In this document: positions 19,139 to 28,767 of the stretch, in pieces
Layout of the letters: the number at the start of each line of letters is the position of its first letter
Position numbering within the stretch: the first letter of the stretch is position 1
Assembly: GCA_001872285.1 (NCBI GenBank)
Contig: MNXU01000060.1
Span: forward strand, 1 to 51,519
Source: Betaproteobacteria bacterium CG2_30_68_42
GTDB lineage: Bacteria > Pseudomonadota > Gammaproteobacteria > Burkholderiales > Rhodocyclaceae
DNA: 51,519 nucleotides
Direction: 5' to 3'
The notes under the pieces: model-generated
Databases searched by the model: none
The model's input: only the letters and a program-made list of their open reading frames with translations
What the model was told of the DNA's origin: nothing
Translations under genes and position numbers: made by a program

Positions 19139-20194
19139 ATGGCGATTCCGCAAGCCCTGCGCGCGTTTCTGGAGGGGACGCGACACCGCTGGCTGGTGAC
19201 CGGTTCGGCCGGCTTCATCGGCTCGCATCTGATCGAGACCCTGCTCGCCTGCGGCCAGGAGGTGGTGAGCCTCGACAATTTCGCCACCGGCCACCGGCGC
19301 AACCTCTTCGAGGCCGAAGCCGGGGCCGGAGCCGGTGCGGCACGGCACCACCGTTTCATCGAGGGCGACATCCGCGACCCCGCAACCTGTCGCGCGGCCT
19401 GCGAGGGCGTGGACTTCGTGCTGCACCAGGCCGCGCTCGGCTCGGTGCCGCGCTCGATCGCCGATCCGCTCACCACCCATGCCGCCAACGCCACCGGCTT
19501 CCTCAACATGCTGGTCGCATCGCGCGATGCTGGCGTGCGCCGCTTCGTCTACGCCGCCTCCAGTTCGACCTATGGCGACCATCCGGCGCTGCCCAAGTTG
19601 GAGGAGGCGATCGGGCGGCCGCTCTCGCCCTATGCCGTCACCAAGTATCTCGACGAGCTCTATGCGGATGTCTTCGCCCGTTGCTACGGGATCGAGGCGA
19701 TCGGGCTGCGCTACTTCAACGTGTTCGGCGCCCGCCAGGATCCCGAGGGCGCCTACGCGGCGGTGATCCCGAAGTGGGCACGCGCCCTGCTCGCCGGCGA
19801 GACCGTGTTCGTGAACGGAGACGGAGAAACCAGCCGTGATTTCTGCTATATCGACAACGCGGTGCAGGCCAATCTCCTGGCCGCGCTGAGCGGAGATCCG
19901 GATGCCGTGAACCAGGTCTATAACGTGGCGGTGGGAGAGCGCACCAGCCTGAACGCCTTGTTCGGGATGATCCGCGATTCTCTCGCCGGAACGCATGAGG
20001 CGATCGCCGCGGCGAAGCCGCAGTACCGCGATTTCCGCGCCGGCGACGTTCGCCACTCGCAGGCCGACATCGGCAAGGCGGCGCGACTGCTCGGCTACCG
20101 GCCGACCCACCGGCTGGAAGAAGGGCTGCGCGAGGCGATGCCGTGGTATGTGCGCCAGTTCGCGCCTGCGCAGGAACTCGCGGCAGTGAAATGA
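19139..20194 (+). CDS. UDP-N-acetylglucosamine 4-epimerase (TviC/WbpP type)
   Basis: 351 aa. It is an extended short-chain dehydrogenase/reductase with NAD site GSAGFIGSH near the N-terminus, the Ser/Thr of ASSSTYGD, and catalytic Tyr165/Lys169 in YAVTK. The FATGHRRNL region and the extra N-terminal helix (IPQALRAFL) are typical of the WbpP/TviC branch that prefers N-acetylated substrates. AGGAGGAACGGGA precedes the ATG and the gap from the dehydrogenase is 11 bp, so they are expressed together. Product inferred: UDP-GalNAcA or UDP-GalNAc for the exopolysaccharide. Confidence 0.9.
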   Translation: MAIPQALRAFLEGTRHRWLVTGSAGFIGSHLIETLLACGQEVVSLDNFATGHRRNLFEAEAGAGAGAARHHRFIEGDIRDPATCRAACEGVDFVLHQAALGSVPRSIADPLTTHAANATGFLNMLVASRDAGVRRFVYAASSSTYGDHPALPKLEEAIGRPLSPYAVTKYLDELYADVFARCYGIEAIGLRYFNVFGARQDPEGAYAAVIPKWARALLAGETVFVNGDGETSRDFCYIDNAVQANLLAALSGDPDAVNQVYNVAVGERTSLNALFGMIRDSLAGTHEAIAAAKPQYRDFRAGDVRHSQADIGKAARLLGYRPTHRLEEGLREAMPWYVRQFAPAQELAAVK

Positions 20195-20216
20195 GGCTGG
20201 ACTCCAGGTGACCCGG

Positions 20217-21131
20217 ATGCGGCAGACCGAGCGGATGCTGCGCGCGCTGGCGATCGCGGCGGCGCTCTGCGCGCTCGATGCGGGAGCGAGCGAGGCGGCG
20301 CCGGAAGGCGGTCAATGGAGCACCCAGCTCGTGCGCCAGGCGCTCGCACTCGAGCACGGCGAGGGCGTGGCGCGCGATCCACGCCGCGCCGCCGACCTGT
20401 ATTGCGAGGCGGCCAAGCTGGGGAGCGCGGACGCGCAGTTCGAACTCGGCTGGATGTACGCGAACGGCCGCGGCGTGCCGCGCGACGACGCGCTGGCGGC
20501 GCTCTTCTTCGAGGCCGCAGCCTACCAGGGGCATGAATATGCCCAGCGCATGCTGCGCCATGTCGGCGCACCGACCTCGGAGCTGCCGGAATGCCTGAAG
20601 ATCCGGATCGAACTGGCCGCCGAACCCGAACCCGAACCCGAGGAAGAGGACACCTGGGAGAAACTCTACGAGGATCTGCCGCCCGAGCGCAGGCGGCTCG
20701 TCGATCTGGTGCGGAAGCTCGCGCCCGATTATTCCGTGGATCCGCGGCTCGCGCTGGCGGTGATCTCGGTCGAATCGAACTTCGAGCCGCGCGCGCGCTC
20801 GCCGAAAAACGCGCAGGGACTGATGCAGCTCATCCCGGAGACCGCGATCCGGTTCAACGTGCGCAACGCCTTCGATCCGGTGCAGAACATCCGCGGGGGC
20901 CTGGCCTACCTGCGCTGGCTGCTCGCCTACTTCAAGGGCAGCGTCGCGCTGACCGCGGCCGGCTACAACGCGGGCGAGCGTGCGGTCGAGCGCTTCCGCG
21001 GCATTCCGCCCTACCAGGAGACGCGCGCCTATGTCACCCGCATCCTCGCCGTCTTCCGCAAGGACAACCATCCCTACGACGCCAGCGTGACCGCGCCCTC
21101 GCCGTTCGTCGACCGGATGCGGCTGCGCTGA
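20217..21131 (+). CDS. Sel1-repeat lytic transglycosylase
   Basis: 304 aa from ATG 20217, chosen because AGGTGA lies 5 bases upstream; GTG 20208 is an alternative. A signal peptide precedes two Sel1-type helical repeats (about residues 40-115, with GEGVARDPRRAA and GRGVPRDDALAA), an acidic Glu-Pro linker, then a Slt-type domain with catalytic Glu186 in VESNF, the conserved GLMQLIPETA and AGYNAGERAV. It cleaves peptidoglycan glycan strands with 1,6-anhydro ends. It starts 22 bp after the epimerase, at the end of the exopolysaccharide transcript, where wall opening for an export complex would make sense (inference). Confidence 0.88.
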   Translation: MRQTERMLRALAIAAALCALDAGASEAAPEGGQWSTQLVRQALALEHGEGVARDPRRAADLYCEAAKLGSADAQFELGWMYANGRGVPRDDALAALFFEAAAYQGHEYAQRMLRHVGAPTSELPECLKIRIELAAEPEPEPEEEDTWEKLYEDLPPERRRLVDLVRKLAPDYSVDPRLALAVISVESNFEPRARSPKNAQGLMQLIPETAIRFNVRNAFDPVQNIRGGLAYLRWLLAYFKGSVALTAAGYNAGERAVERFRGIPPYQETRAYVTRILAVFRKDNHPYDASVTAPSPFVDRMRLR

Positions 21132-21139
21132 GCGAGGCC

Positions 21140-21949
21140 GTGACGACTCCTGCCGCGAGGAGCGATAAGCGCGCCGGGCGGCCTCGGCTTGGGCTGGGCA
21201 CGGTCGGGCTCGCGATACTGCTGGCGCTCGCCACCGGCGAGGTGTCCGCCGAGTTGCCCGACACGTTGCCGCGGATCAAGCCCGCGGTGGTCGCGATCGG
21301 CACGCTCGCGCGCACGCGCAGCCCGGCCTTCCGTTTCCTCGCCACCGGATTCGCCGTCGGCGACGGAACGCTGATCGCCACCAATGCCCATGTCGTGCGA
21401 CGGAAACTCGACGAGGCGCGGCTCGAAACCCTGGCAGTCGCGCTGACCGACGCCGCCGGCCGCACCCAGCTCCGGCCGGCGCGCGAACTCGCAGCCGATC
21501 CGGCCCACGATGTCGCGCTGCTGCGCATCCCGGGCCCGCCGATCGCCGCCCTGCCCCTGCGCCAGGCCGACGATGTGCGCGAGGGGGAAACCTACGCCTT
21601 CACCGGCTTCCCGCTGGGCTCCGTGATGGGCCTGCATGCCGCGACCCATCGCGCGCTGATCGCCGCCATCGTTCCGGCGGTGATCCCGCGGGGAGCAGCG
21701 CGCGAACTCGACGCCGACGCGATCCGGCAGCTCGAGGCGGATCGCACGCCGGTCTTTCAGCTCGATGCCTCGGCCTCCCCCGGCAGCAGCGGCAGCCCGC
21801 TGTGGGACCCGGTGCGCGGCGACGTCGTCGGCCTCATCAACATGGTGGTCGTCAAGCGCACTCGGGCCGGGCCCTCTCCCGAGCCGACCGGGTTCAGCTT
21901 CGCCGTTCCGGTCCGCTACCTGCGCGAACTCCTGCGCAGCGCCCGCTGA
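21140..21949 (+). CDS. Trypsin-like serine protease (DegP-like domain, no PDZ)
   Basis: 269 aa from GTG 21140, 8 bp after the transglycosylase; no better in-frame start exists before the signal sequence, which has a positively charged start and the core TVGLAILLALA. The catalytic triad is His84 (TNAHVV), Asp124 (DPAHDVALL) and Ser217 in GSSGSP. No PDZ domain follows, so it is shorter than DegP/HtrA. It should be a periplasmic or secreted protease. The frame is open far upstream as a shadow of the transglycosylase gene. Its substrate is unknown; processing of surface proteins from the adjacent locus is a guess. Confidence 0.85.
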   Translation: MTTPAARSDKRAGRPRLGLGTVGLAILLALATGEVSAELPDTLPRIKPAVVAIGTLARTRSPAFRFLATGFAVGDGTLIATNAHVVRRKLDEARLETLAVALTDAAGRTQLRPARELAADPAHDVALLRIPGPPIAALPLRQADDVREGETYAFTGFPLGSVMGLHAATHRALIAAIVPAVIPRGAARELDADAIRQLEADRTPVFQLDASASPGSSGSPLWDPVRGDVVGLINMVVVKRTRAGPSPEPTGFSFAVPVRYLRELLRSAR

Positions 21950-21952
21950 GGC

Positions 21953-22276
21953 TCAGCCCGGCGTCTTGAGCGGATCGAGCAGCCTCGCCAGCTCGCCGCT
22001 CGCGTACATCTCGCGCAGGATGTCCGCCCCGCCGACCAGCTTGCCATTGACATAGAGCTGCGGGATCGTCGGCCAGTTTCCGTACTGCTTGATGCCGTCG
22101 CGGATTTCCGGGTTTTCCAGCACGTTGACCGACAGGTATTGCGTGACGCCGCACGCCTTGAGCACCTGGGCCGCGGCGGCGGAAAATCCGCACTGCGGGA
22201 ACTGCGGCGTGCCCTTCATGTAGAGGACCACGGGGTTGCCGGTGACCTGCGCGCGTATGGTGTCCTGGATGCTCAT
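21953..22276 (-). CDS. grxD: Monothiol glutaredoxin Grx4
   Basis: 107 aa. The active-site motif CGFS begins at Cys29, followed by WPTIPQLYVNGKLVGGADIL, the glutathione-binding TIP and GG motifs. CGFS glutaredoxins bind [2Fe-2S] clusters with BolA and carry them to client proteins in the cytoplasm. The gene is last in hemA-prfA-prmC-grxD, an order widely kept in betaproteobacteria. It is convergent with the protease gene, the stop codons being 3 bp apart. Confidence 0.96.
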   Translation of the reverse strand: MSIQDTIRAQVTGNPVVLYMKGTPQFPQCGFSAAAAQVLKACGVTQYLSVNVLENPEIRDGIKQYGNWPTIPQLYVNGKLVGGADILREMYASGELARLLDPLKTPG

Positions 22277-22334
22277 CGGAGCCTCGATTAGTTGACTATG
22301 GGAGTCGGGATAGTAGCGGCCCGGCGCCCCATCG

Positions 22335-23183
22335 TCAAACGCCGCGGCTCCCGCCGCTCACCCGCTCGATGCCCGCCAGATCGCGCCACGAGCGCACCGC
22401 CTCGAAACCGGCCGCGCGCAGCGCCTCGCGCACCTGCTCGGCCTGATCGTAGCCGTGTTCGACCAGCAACTGCCCGGATCGGGCGAGGAACGCGGGGGCA
22501 TCGCGAACGATGCGGCGAATCTCGCTCAGGCCGTCCGGCCCGGCCACGAGTGCCGCGCGCGGCTCGCGCCTGAGGTCGCCGTTCGCGAGATGGGGGTCGC
22601 CCTCGGCGACGTAGGGCGGATTGCTGACCACGAGGTCGAAGCGGCTGCCGGGATCGAAGGCCGCGAACCACGCGCCTTGCCGAAAGCGCACGCGCGCGCC
22701 CAGCGCCTGCGCATTCTCGCGCGCGATATCGAGCGCAGCGCCCGAGGCGTCGCTCGCCCAGACCTGCGCCTCGGGCTGCTCCAGCGCCAGGCTCACCGCG
22801 ATCGCGCCCGAGCCGGTGCCGAGATCCGCGATGCGGGATGAGCGCGCGAGTGCGCGCACCACGGCGAGTGCGCAATCGACGAGCAGCTCGGTCTCCGGCC
22901 GCGGGATCAGCACGGCATCCGCGACACGGAAGCGCCGGCCGTAGAACTCCCGCCAGCCGAGGAGATAGGCGATGGGCTCGCCGCCGGCGCGGCGCGCGAT
23001 CCAGTCTTCATAGCGTTCCAGCGCGTCGCTCGCGAGCTCCAGTTCGGGATGGGCGGCGAGCCGCGCGTGACCGATCCCCGCGGCATGCACGAGCAGCAGC
23101 TTCGCCTCCGCGCGCGGTACCAGGCGGGCTGCGCGATCGAGTGCGCCGGCGAGCGCGGCGCGGCGGCCGGTGCACGCGTTCAT
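22335..23183 (-). CDS. prmC: Release factor glutamine methyltransferase
   Basis: 282 aa. It has an N-terminal helical domain, then an AdoMet-dependent methyltransferase fold with DLGTGSGAI and the NPPY motif ([13 protein letters not shown]) that binds the target glutamine. PrmC methylates the Gln of the GGQ loop in RF1 and RF2. Its ATG overlaps the prfA stop (ATGA), so substrate and modifying enzyme are translationally coupled, as in many proteobacteria. The 58 bases to grxD carry no recognisable terminator. Confidence 0.96.
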   Translation of the reverse strand: MNACTGRRAALAGALDRAARLVPRAEAKLLLVHAAGIGHARLAAHPELELASDALERYEDWIARRAGGEPIAYLLGWREFYGRRFRVADAVLIPRPETELLVDCALAVVRALARSSRIADLGTGSGAIAVSLALEQPEAQVWASDASGAALDIARENAQALGARVRFRQGAWFAAFDPGSRFDLVVSNPPYVAEGDPHLANGDLRREPRAALVAGPDGLSEIRRIVRDAPAFLARSGQLLVEHGYDQAEQVREALRAAGFEAVRSWRDLAGIERVSGGSRGV

Positions 23184-24265
23184 GTGCCCGACTCCGAGAG
23201 GGCCGCGAGCTGCCCGGCCTGGTGCTCGGCGGTGAGGGCGCGCACCAGCTCGTCGAGCTCACCGTCCAGGATCGCGCCCAGCTTGTAGAGGGTGAGATTG
23301 ATGCGGTGATCCGTCACCCGCCCCTGCGCGAAGTTGTAGGTGCGGATGCGCTCGGAACGGTCGCCGCTGCCCACCAGGGACTTGCGCGTCGCCGCGGTCT
23401 TGTCCGCAAGCTCGCGCATGCACCGGTCCTTGATCCGCGCGGCGAGCACGGCGAGCGCCTGCGCCTTGTTGCGATGCTGGGAACGGTCGTCCTGGCACTC
23501 GACCACGATGCCGGTCGGAAGGTGCGTGATGCGCACCGCCGAGTCGGTCTTGTTGATGTGCTGCCCGCCAGCGCCGGAGGAACGGAAGGTGTCGATGCGG
23601 ATTGCGGCCGGATCGATCTCGACCTCGCCGATCTCGTCCGCCTCCGGCAGCACCGCGACCGTGCACGCCGAGGTGTGGATGCGGCCCTGGGTCTCGGTCG
23701 CCGGCACGCGCTGCACCCGATGCACCCCGGATTCGAACTTGAGCTTCGAGTACGCGCCGCGGCCCTCGATGCGTGCGATGATCTCCCGGTAGCCGCCCAG
23801 ATCCGAGGCGCTGTGCGAGACCACCTCGACTTGCCAGCGCATTCGCTCGGCATAACGGGCATACATGCGGAACAGATCGGCGGCGAACAGCGCCGACTCC
23901 TCGCCCCCGGTGCCGGCCCGGATCTCCAGGAAAATCCCGCGCTCGTCGTTGGGGTCGGCGGGCAGGAGCGCGCGCTCGATGCTCCCCTCGATCGCCTCCG
24001 TCTCCTCCCGCAGCCGGTCCATCTCGCCCTGCGCAAGCTCGCGCATCTCGGGGTCGGCGAGCATCGCACGCACCGCGCCCTGCTCCGCCTGCGCCCGCTC
24101 CAGAGCCTCGTACAGCCCGACCACCGGCGCGATTTCGGCATGCTCGCGTCCGAGATTGCGAAAGCGATCGAGATCGCGGGCGGCGTCGGGTGCCGCCAGC
24201 AGGCGATCGATTTCCTCCAGGCGCAGTCGGAGCCGTTCGAGTTTTTCGCGGATGCTCTGTTTCAT
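23180..24265 (-). CDS. prfA: Peptide chain release factor 1
   Basis: 361 aa from ATG 24265 ([12 protein letters not shown]), the usual RF1 start and length; the 30-codon in-frame extension upstream is not conserved-looking. The catalytic GGQ lies in [19 protein letters not shown]1 ends translation at UAA and UAG. The gap to hemA is 40 bp. Confidence 0.97.
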   Translation of the reverse strand: MKQSIREKLERLRLRLEEIDRLLAAPDAARDLDRFRNLGREHAEIAPVVGLYEALERAQAEQGAVRAMLADPEMRELAQGEMDRLREETEAIEGSIERALLPADPNDERGIFLEIRAGTGGEESALFAADLFRMYARYAERMRWQVEVVSHSASDLGGYREIIARIEGRGAYSKLKFESGVHRVQRVPATETQGRIHTSACTVAVLPEADEIGEVEIDPAAIRIDTFRSSGAGGQHINKTDSAVRITHLPTGIVVECQDDRSQHRNKAQALAVLAARIKDRCMRELADKTAATRKSLVGSGDRSERIRTYNFAQGRVTDHRINLTLYKLGAILDGELDELVRALTAEHQAGQLAALSESGT

Positions 24266-24305
24266 GACGAAAGCCGCGCCGGGCGCACGCATGGCGCCGG
24301 GCGGG

Positions 24306-25559
24306 CTAATCCCCGGAGTGCAGATCGAAGATGCGCGAGACGAGCGCCGCGGCATCGTGGCGCGAGGCGGGCTCCCCCTGGTTGAGGGCCTGGGTCGGCG
24401 CGTGCATCAGCTTGTTGGTGAGCCCGTGCGAGAGCGCCTCCAGCACCTTGTGTGGATCGTCGCCGCGCCCGAGCAGCTTGAGCGCGCGCTGCAGCTCGTG
24501 CCTGCGCATGCGCTCGGCCGCATCGCGCAGCGCGCGGATGGTCGGCACCAGGTCGCGCGAGGCCATCCACTGGACGAAATTCTCGACCCGCGCATTGATG
24601 ATCGCCTCGGCCTCGACGACCGCTTCCTGGCGCGCTTCCAGGCCGGACTCCACGATCGCGCCCAGATCGTCGAGAGTGTAGAGGAATACGTCATCCAGGG
24701 AGCCGACCTCCTCCTCGATGTCGCGCGGAAGCGCCAGATCGACCATCACCACCGGCCGGTGCCGGCGCACACGCAGCGCGCGCTCGACCATGCCCTTGCC
24801 GACGATGGGCAGCGGACTGGCGGTGCACGAGACCAGGACGTCGTACTGCGGCAGCCGCTCGCCGACCTCATCGAGCCGGATCGCTTCGGCGCCGAAACGC
24901 TGTGCCAGCGCCTGACCCCGTTCGAGGGTGCGGTTCGCTACCGTGATCTGGCGGGGATGCGCGCCGGCGAAATGCGCCGCGCACAGCTCGACCATCTCGC
25001 CGGCGCCGATGAACAGCACCCGCTGGCTGCGCAGATCCTCGAAGATGCGCTGCGACAGGTGCACGGCGGCGGCCGCCATCGAGACGATGTTGGCGCCGAT
25101 CGCCGTGGTGGAGCGCACCTCCTTGGCCACCGCGAAGGTGCGCTGGAAGAGCTTGTTGAGCAGCGTGCCCAGCGTCCCCGCGGCACCTGCCACGCGCGCC
25201 GCCTGTTTCATCTGGCCCAGGATCTGGGGCTCGCCGAGCACCATGGAGTCGAGACCGCTGGCGACGCGGAACATGTGGCGCACGGCATCGCCGTGCGTCA
25301 GGCTATAGAGGTAGGGATCGAGCTGCCCGGCCGGAAGCCGGTGGTAGTTCGCGATCCATTCACCGGCAGCGGCCGGCTCCCCGCTGGCGCAATAGATCTC
25401 GGTGCGGTTGCAGGTCGACAGGATCGCCGCTTCGCGCACCGGCTCGGCACGGATCAGCTCGCCGAGGGCTCCCGGAAGCCGTTCCGGATCGAACGCGAGC
25501 CGCTCCCGCACGGCGAGCGGTGCGGTGTGATGATTGATTCCAAGCGCGAACAGCGGCAT
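24306..25559 (-). CDS. hemA: Glutamyl-tRNA reductase
   Basis: 417 aa from ATG 25559 ([20 protein letters not shown]), the conserved family start. Catalytic Cys50 sits in STCNRTEIY; the NADPH-binding domain has [10 protein letters not shown]. It reduces glutamyl-tRNA(Glu) to glutamate-1-semialdehyde, the first committed step of C5 tetrapyrrole synthesis, and so supplies heme, including that of the nearby oxidase. First gene of the hemA-prfA-prmC-grxD group. A -10-like box lies about 115 bp upstream. Confidence 0.97.
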   Translation of the reverse strand: MPLFALGINHHTAPLAVRERLAFDPERLPGALGELIRAEPVREAAILSTCNRTEIYCASGEPAAAGEWIANYHRLPAGQLDPYLYSLTHGDAVRHMFRVASGLDSMVLGEPQILGQMKQAARVAGAAGTLGTLLNKLFQRTFAVAKEVRSTTAIGANIVSMAAAAVHLSQRIFEDLRSQRVLFIGAGEMVELCAAHFAGAHPRQITVANRTLERGQALAQRFGAEAIRLDEVGERLPQYDVLVSCTASPLPIVGKGMVERALRVRRHRPVVMVDLALPRDIEEEVGSLDDVFLYTLDDLGAIVESGLEARQEAVVEAEAIINARVENFVQWMASRDLVPTIRALRDAAERMRRHELQRALKLLGRGDDPHKVLEALSHGLTNKLMHAPTQALNQGEPASRHDAAALVSRIFDLHSGD

Positions 25560-25671
25560 GGCGCGGTCGTTCGGACTCCTCGATTGCGGGGGACGGCGCG
25601 CCCCGCGGGCGCGCGCGGCCGCGAGACCCTGCCCTCCGTACGCCGGGGCGTCGCCCGCCGGAAGGTCATGA

Positions 25672-25677
25672 ATTATA
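25672..25677 (-). promoter_or_regulatory. Candidate -10 box of hemA
   Basis: Minus-strand TATAAT, a perfect sigma-70 -10 hexamer in GC-rich sequence, about 113 bases before the hemA ATG. No convincing -35 is seen at 16-18 bp, so it would need an activator or another contact. Confidence 0.45.
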
Positions 25678-25827
25678 GCGCCCGCGCGAAGCCGGCGCGT
25701 ATGGCGCACCCCGTGCGCGCAACGATCCAGAACCCGGTTCGGGAGCGCTTCCGAAGCCGGCCGATCAGGATGAGCTTCGCGTTGCCTTCGGAGGCCGGTT
25801 TGGCTAGTGTGTCAGGTGTAAAATATC

Positions 25828-25833
25828 TATAAT
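25828..25833 (+). promoter_or_regulatory. Candidate -10 box of the small membrane-protein gene
   Basis: Perfect TATAAT within GTAAAATATCTATAATTG, 45 bases before the ATG at 25878. The -35 region is weak. It is oriented away from the hemA box. Confidence 0.5.
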
Positions 25834-25877
25834 TGAACGGGTACCGGCCCGGACCACGCACACGGGAGGAAGTCGAG

Positions 25878-26171
25878 ATGCTGCAGCGCATGATCGTCGT
25901 ACTCTGGCCGTCGTTCCTCATCGCCGTCGTCGCCGATGTGGTGTTTTTCGCGCTCTTCGATCCCTCGCACCTGCTGCGTCAGGAGGACGCATTCGTCGGC
26001 AGCAATCTCGCCGCCTACACGGTCGGCTTTTTCCTGTTCTGGCTGATGGGGATCGGCTCCTCCAGCCTCACCTGCCACTTCCAGCGCAGCCCGGACGAAA
26101 TCAACCGCTGCCCGCTCACTCCGGATAGACGACCGCCCGGCTGCCCGAAAAGAGAAGGCTGCACCGAATAA
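25878..26171 (+). CDS. Small two-helix membrane protein, unknown function
   Basis: 97 aa from ATG 25878, with GGGAGGAAG upstream. Two membrane helices are predicted by eye (about residues 5-26, MIVVLWPSFLIAVVADVVFF, and 44-63, AAYTVGFFLFWLMGIGSSSL), followed by a polar Cys/Pro/Arg-rich tail of about 30 residues with three cysteines. I do not recognise the family. Its position between hemA and the cox operon hints at a respiratory role, but nothing in the sequence proves it. It is convergent with the Sco-like gene. Confidence 0.7.
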   Translation: MLQRMIVVLWPSFLIAVVADVVFFALFDPSHLLRQEDAFVGSNLAAYTVGFFLFWLMGIGSSSLTCHFQRSPDEINRCPLTPDRRPPGCPKREGCTE

Positions 26172-26226
26172 GACGTGACGGAACAGGGTTGCTGCGGCGC
26201 CGACCGGACGTACCGGCATGTACCGT

Positions 26227-26784
26227 TCAGCCGATCCGCGAAACCCTGAGCAGGCGCTGCAGGTCGTGGATCATGCCGGTGGGCTCCGGGTTCCGAGGAA
26301 ATTTCAACATCAGGTTTCCCATCGGATCGACCAGGTAGATGTGGGCGGTATGCGGATCGCCGGGAAGCGACGCCATCAACCCCTGCGCGCCGCGGACCAC
26401 GCGCATGCCCGGATAATCGGCGATCAGCTCCGGGGACGGCGATCCTCCGTCGGTCAGGATCCAGAGGCGCTCGACGCGGTTCAGGTTGCTCACGCCCTGG
26501 GCGGCGCGCACCTGCCGCATGAGGTAGAGCTTGTGGCGGCAATAGTCGTCACAGGCGCTTGCGTCCGCGCTGAGCAGGATCCAGCGTCCCCGGAGATCGC
26601 TCAGGTTCAAGGCTCCACCGTCGTGGAGCGCGAACCGCAGTTCCGGAAGGCGGCGGGGTGCGATCAATTCGCCGTAGTTCATGTGCGAGAGCGGCGGAAG
26701 GAAAAAATACCAGGCGAACGCCGCGACCACCGGCACGATCGCCGCGGCGGCAAGGAGGATGAGTGTCTTGGGTGCCTGGGACAT
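26227..26784 (-). CDS. Sco-like membrane-anchored copper/thioredoxin-fold protein
   Basis: 185 aa from ATG 26784 (MSQAPKTLIL). One N-terminal membrane anchor (about 8-29) is followed by a periplasmic thioredoxin fold with Cys78-x3-Cys82 (ACDDYCRHK) and later PHTAHIYLVDPMGN, the spacing of Sco proteins that deliver copper to the CuA site of cytochrome oxidase subunit II. It is shorter and more divergent than true Sco1, and matches the transmembrane cox-assembly protein normally found between SURF1 and CtaA in betaproteobacterial cox operons. Here both of those neighbours are missing and the inverted DUF2909 gene separates it from coxC. Confidence 0.78.
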   Translation of the reverse strand: MSQAPKTLILLAAAAIVPVVAAFAWYFFLPPLSHMNYGELIAPRRLPELRFALHDGGALNLSDLRGRWILLSADASACDDYCRHKLYLMRQVRAAQGVSNLNRVERLWILTDGGSPSPELIADYPGMRVVRGAQGLMASLPGDPHTAHIYLVDPMGNLMLKFPRNPEPTGMIHDLQRLLRVSRIG

Positions 26785-26863
26785 CACGCGTTGCAACCCA
26801 GGTCGGTGATACCGGGATGCGGGATTGAGCTGGACTTCAACCGGGATTGAATCCGGACTGCCG

Positions 26864-27058
26864 ATGAGAATAATCGTTCTGTTAATGCTGGCGCTGATCG
26901 TTTCGAGCCTCGCGTCAGCGCTGTTCTTCCTCTATCGGGATCGCAGCGGCAGCACGCGCGCGGCGAAGGCGCTCGCCCTGCGCGTGGGCTTGTCCATCGC
27001 ACTGTTCCTGATGCTGATGGGTGGCTATTACTTCGGTCTGTTCGGACAGCGGATCTAG
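26864..27058 (+). CDS. DUF2909-type twin-transmembrane protein
   Basis: 64 aa from ATG 26864 (MRIIVLLMLALIVSSLASAL); an upstream in-frame ATG would add a non-membrane extension. Two membrane helices flank a short basic loop RDRSGSTRAAKALALR, the pattern of the twin-transmembrane DUF2909 proteins linked to cox operons. It is transcribed opposite to the cox genes, convergent with coxC (34 bp between stops) and divergent from the Sco-like gene (79 bp between starts). No function is established. Confidence 0.75.
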   Translation: MRIIVLLMLALIVSSLASALFFLYRDRSGSTRAAKALALRVGLSIALFLMLMGGYYFGLFGQRI

Positions 27059-27092
27059 CAGCCGGTCGGACGCCTTCGTCGCGCGCTCTCCC

Positions 27093-27950
27093 TCACAGCC
27101 AATAGACGAAGATGAACAGGCATAGCCAAACCACGTCGACGAAGTGCCAGTACCAGGCGACCGCTTCGAACCCGAAGTGGTGCTCGGATCTGAAATGGCC
27201 CGCCAGCACGCGCATCAGGATGACGATCAACATGATCGCGCCCAGCGTGACATGCAGCCCGTGAAATCCGGTCAGCATGAAGAACGTCGTACCGTAGATC
27301 CCCGTCGTCAGCTTCAGGTTGAGTTCCTGGTAGGCGTGCGCGTATTCATAGGCCTGAAGGCTGATGAAAAGCACCCCGAGCAGGATGGTCAGCGCCAGTC
27401 CGACCTTGAGCTGGCCTCGGTTGTCCTTGAGCAGCCCCCAGTGCGCCCACGTCACGGTCGCGCCGGAGGACAGCAGCAGCAGGGTGTTGATGGCCGGGAT
27501 GCCCCAGGCCGCCATCGGCGTGAACATTTCCTTGAAGCCCGGACCGGCGCTGGGCCACTGGCCGCTGAACCCAGGATAAAGCACCTGGTTGTCCGGGGTC
27601 GCCAGATCCGGTACGGCGAGCACCCGGACGTAGAACAGGGCGCCGAAGAACGCCGCGAAGAACATCACCTCGGAGAAGATGAACCAGCCCATGCCCAGGC
27701 GAAACGACAGGTCCACCCGCTTGTTGTAGCGACCGCCGACCGACTCGCGGATCACGGATCCGAACCAGCCGAACAGCATCAGGACGAGCACCGCCACACC
27801 GGCCAGCAGCACGTAGGCTCCGGAGCCAAGCTTGTTCATCCACAAGACCGCCCCGCTCGTCATCAGCAACAGCGCGATCGATCCGAAGATCGGCCACGAA
27901 CTCGGGTCCGGTACGAAGTAGCGATCGGGCTGGTGTGCGGTCGATGCCAT
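27093..27950 (-). CDS. coxC: Cytochrome c oxidase subunit III
   Basis: 285 aa, seven membrane helices, with subunit III motifs GFHGLHVTLG, WYWHFVDVVWL and the SEVMFFAAFFGAL stretch. GGAGGAG precedes the ATG. Subunit III stabilises subunit I and lines the oxygen path in the aa3-type terminal oxidase. It lies 41 bp after the DUF2970 gene in the operon. Confidence 0.97.
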   Translation of the reverse strand: MASTAHQPDRYFVPDPSSWPIFGSIALLLMTSGAVLWMNKLGSGAYVLLAGVAVLVLMLFGWFGSVIRESVGGRYNKRVDLSFRLGMGWFIFSEVMFFAAFFGALFYVRVLAVPDLATPDNQVLYPGFSGQWPSAGPGFKEMFTPMAAWGIPAINTLLLLSSGATVTWAHWGLLKDNRGQLKVGLALTILLGVLFISLQAYEYAHAYQELNLKLTTGIYGTTFFMLTGFHGLHVTLGAIMLIVILMRVLAGHFRSEHHFGFEAVAWYWHFVDVVWLCLFIFVYWL

Positions 27951-27991
27951 GACTCCTCCTGAAGCGGCCTGTGGTTGGAATTTTCGAATCG

Positions 27992-28204
27992 TTAGTGCGA
28001 TGTCACGGCACGCACGATCGCCAGCAGCACAATGACAAACGAGATCACCGCGATCAGGATCGCGATCGCCAGGTAGGCCGGGTGCAGCCCGCGCGTCTGT
28101 CTTTCATGATCGACCCCGCGCCGGATGCCGAAAAGCGCGGAGAAAACCGTCATCGCCGCTTGGGCGAGCCCGGCAAGGTGCCTGCGCACGGACATGACTG
28201 CCAT
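27992..28204 (-). CDS. DUF2970 family single-helix protein
   Basis: 70 aa from ATG 28204, which shares its first base with the last base of the ctaG stop (TGATG), so translation is coupled. An internal ATG at 28195 (MSVRRH) is also possible. The N-terminal part VFSALFGIRRGVDHERQ is the DUF2970 core, followed by one membrane helix. The family is regularly found between ctaG and coxC in this group; its role is unknown. Confidence 0.85.
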   Translation of the reverse strand: MAVMSVRRHLAGLAQAAMTVFSALFGIRRGVDHERQTRGLHPAYLAIAILIAVISFVIVLLAIVRAVTSH

Positions 28205-28767
28205 CAGGCACCCCCTGGTGAGCCCCGGAGCTCGGCCGCAGCCGGTCCGCCGACATCGAAGAATGTGTAGGAGAGCGTGATGGTGGTCACTTCCCTCGGC
28301 AGCCCCGGATCGATCACGAACACCACGGGCATTTCCCGCACTTCTCCGGCCGCCAGCCTCTGGCGCGTGAAACAGAAGCACTCGATCTTGCGGAAGTATT
28401 GACCGGCGAGCTGGGGGCCATAGCTCGGGATCGCCTGCCCGATCAGCGGGTGATCGCGCGTGTTCTGCACTCGGTAGCGTACCTGTGCCAGCTCGCCCGG
28501 ATGCACGATGATGCTCGATCGCTCGGGCTTGAAGTTCCACGGCAGACCACGGATATTGGCGTCGAATTCGACAGTCACGTTGCGCGAGGTGTCGACCTGG
28601 GTGTTCATTGCGACCTCGTCGGCACCCAGCAGGTTGTTGATGCCGGTGACATCGCAGAACACCCGGTACAGCGGCACCATCGCGTAACCGAAACCGAACA
28701 TGAGCACGGCGACCAGAAGCATCCTGGTCAGGATGCGCCGATTCGCAGTCCTGATCGCCACGCTCAT
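28204..28767 (-). CDS. ctaG: Cytochrome c oxidase assembly protein CtaG (Cox11 type)
   Basis: 187 aa. An N-terminal membrane anchor is followed by YRVFCDVTG and a periplasmic immunoglobulin-like domain with the CFCF copper motif (KIECFCFTRQ). CtaG/Cox11 inserts copper into the CuB site of subunit I. Its ATG overlaps the stop of the small gene before it (ATGA). Confidence 0.96.
   Translation of the reverse strand: MSVAIRTANRRILTRMLLVAVLMFGFGYAMVPLYRVFCDVTGINNLLGADEVAMNTQVDTSRNVTVEFDANIRGLPWNFKPERSSIIVHPGELAQVRYRVQNTRDHPLIGQAIPSYGPQLAGQYFRKIECFCFTRQRLAAGEVREMPVVFVIDPGLPREVTTITLSYTFFDVGGPAAAELRGSPGGA

Larger units (their letters stand above)
25560..25877. other. Intergenic region with two divergent promoters
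   Basis: 318 bases without a convincing gene, between hemA and the small membrane-protein gene. It becomes visibly AT-richer than its surroundings around 25665-25680 and 25800-25840, where each strand carries a TATAAT box. No hairpin or riboswitch pattern was recognised. Confidence 0.5.
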
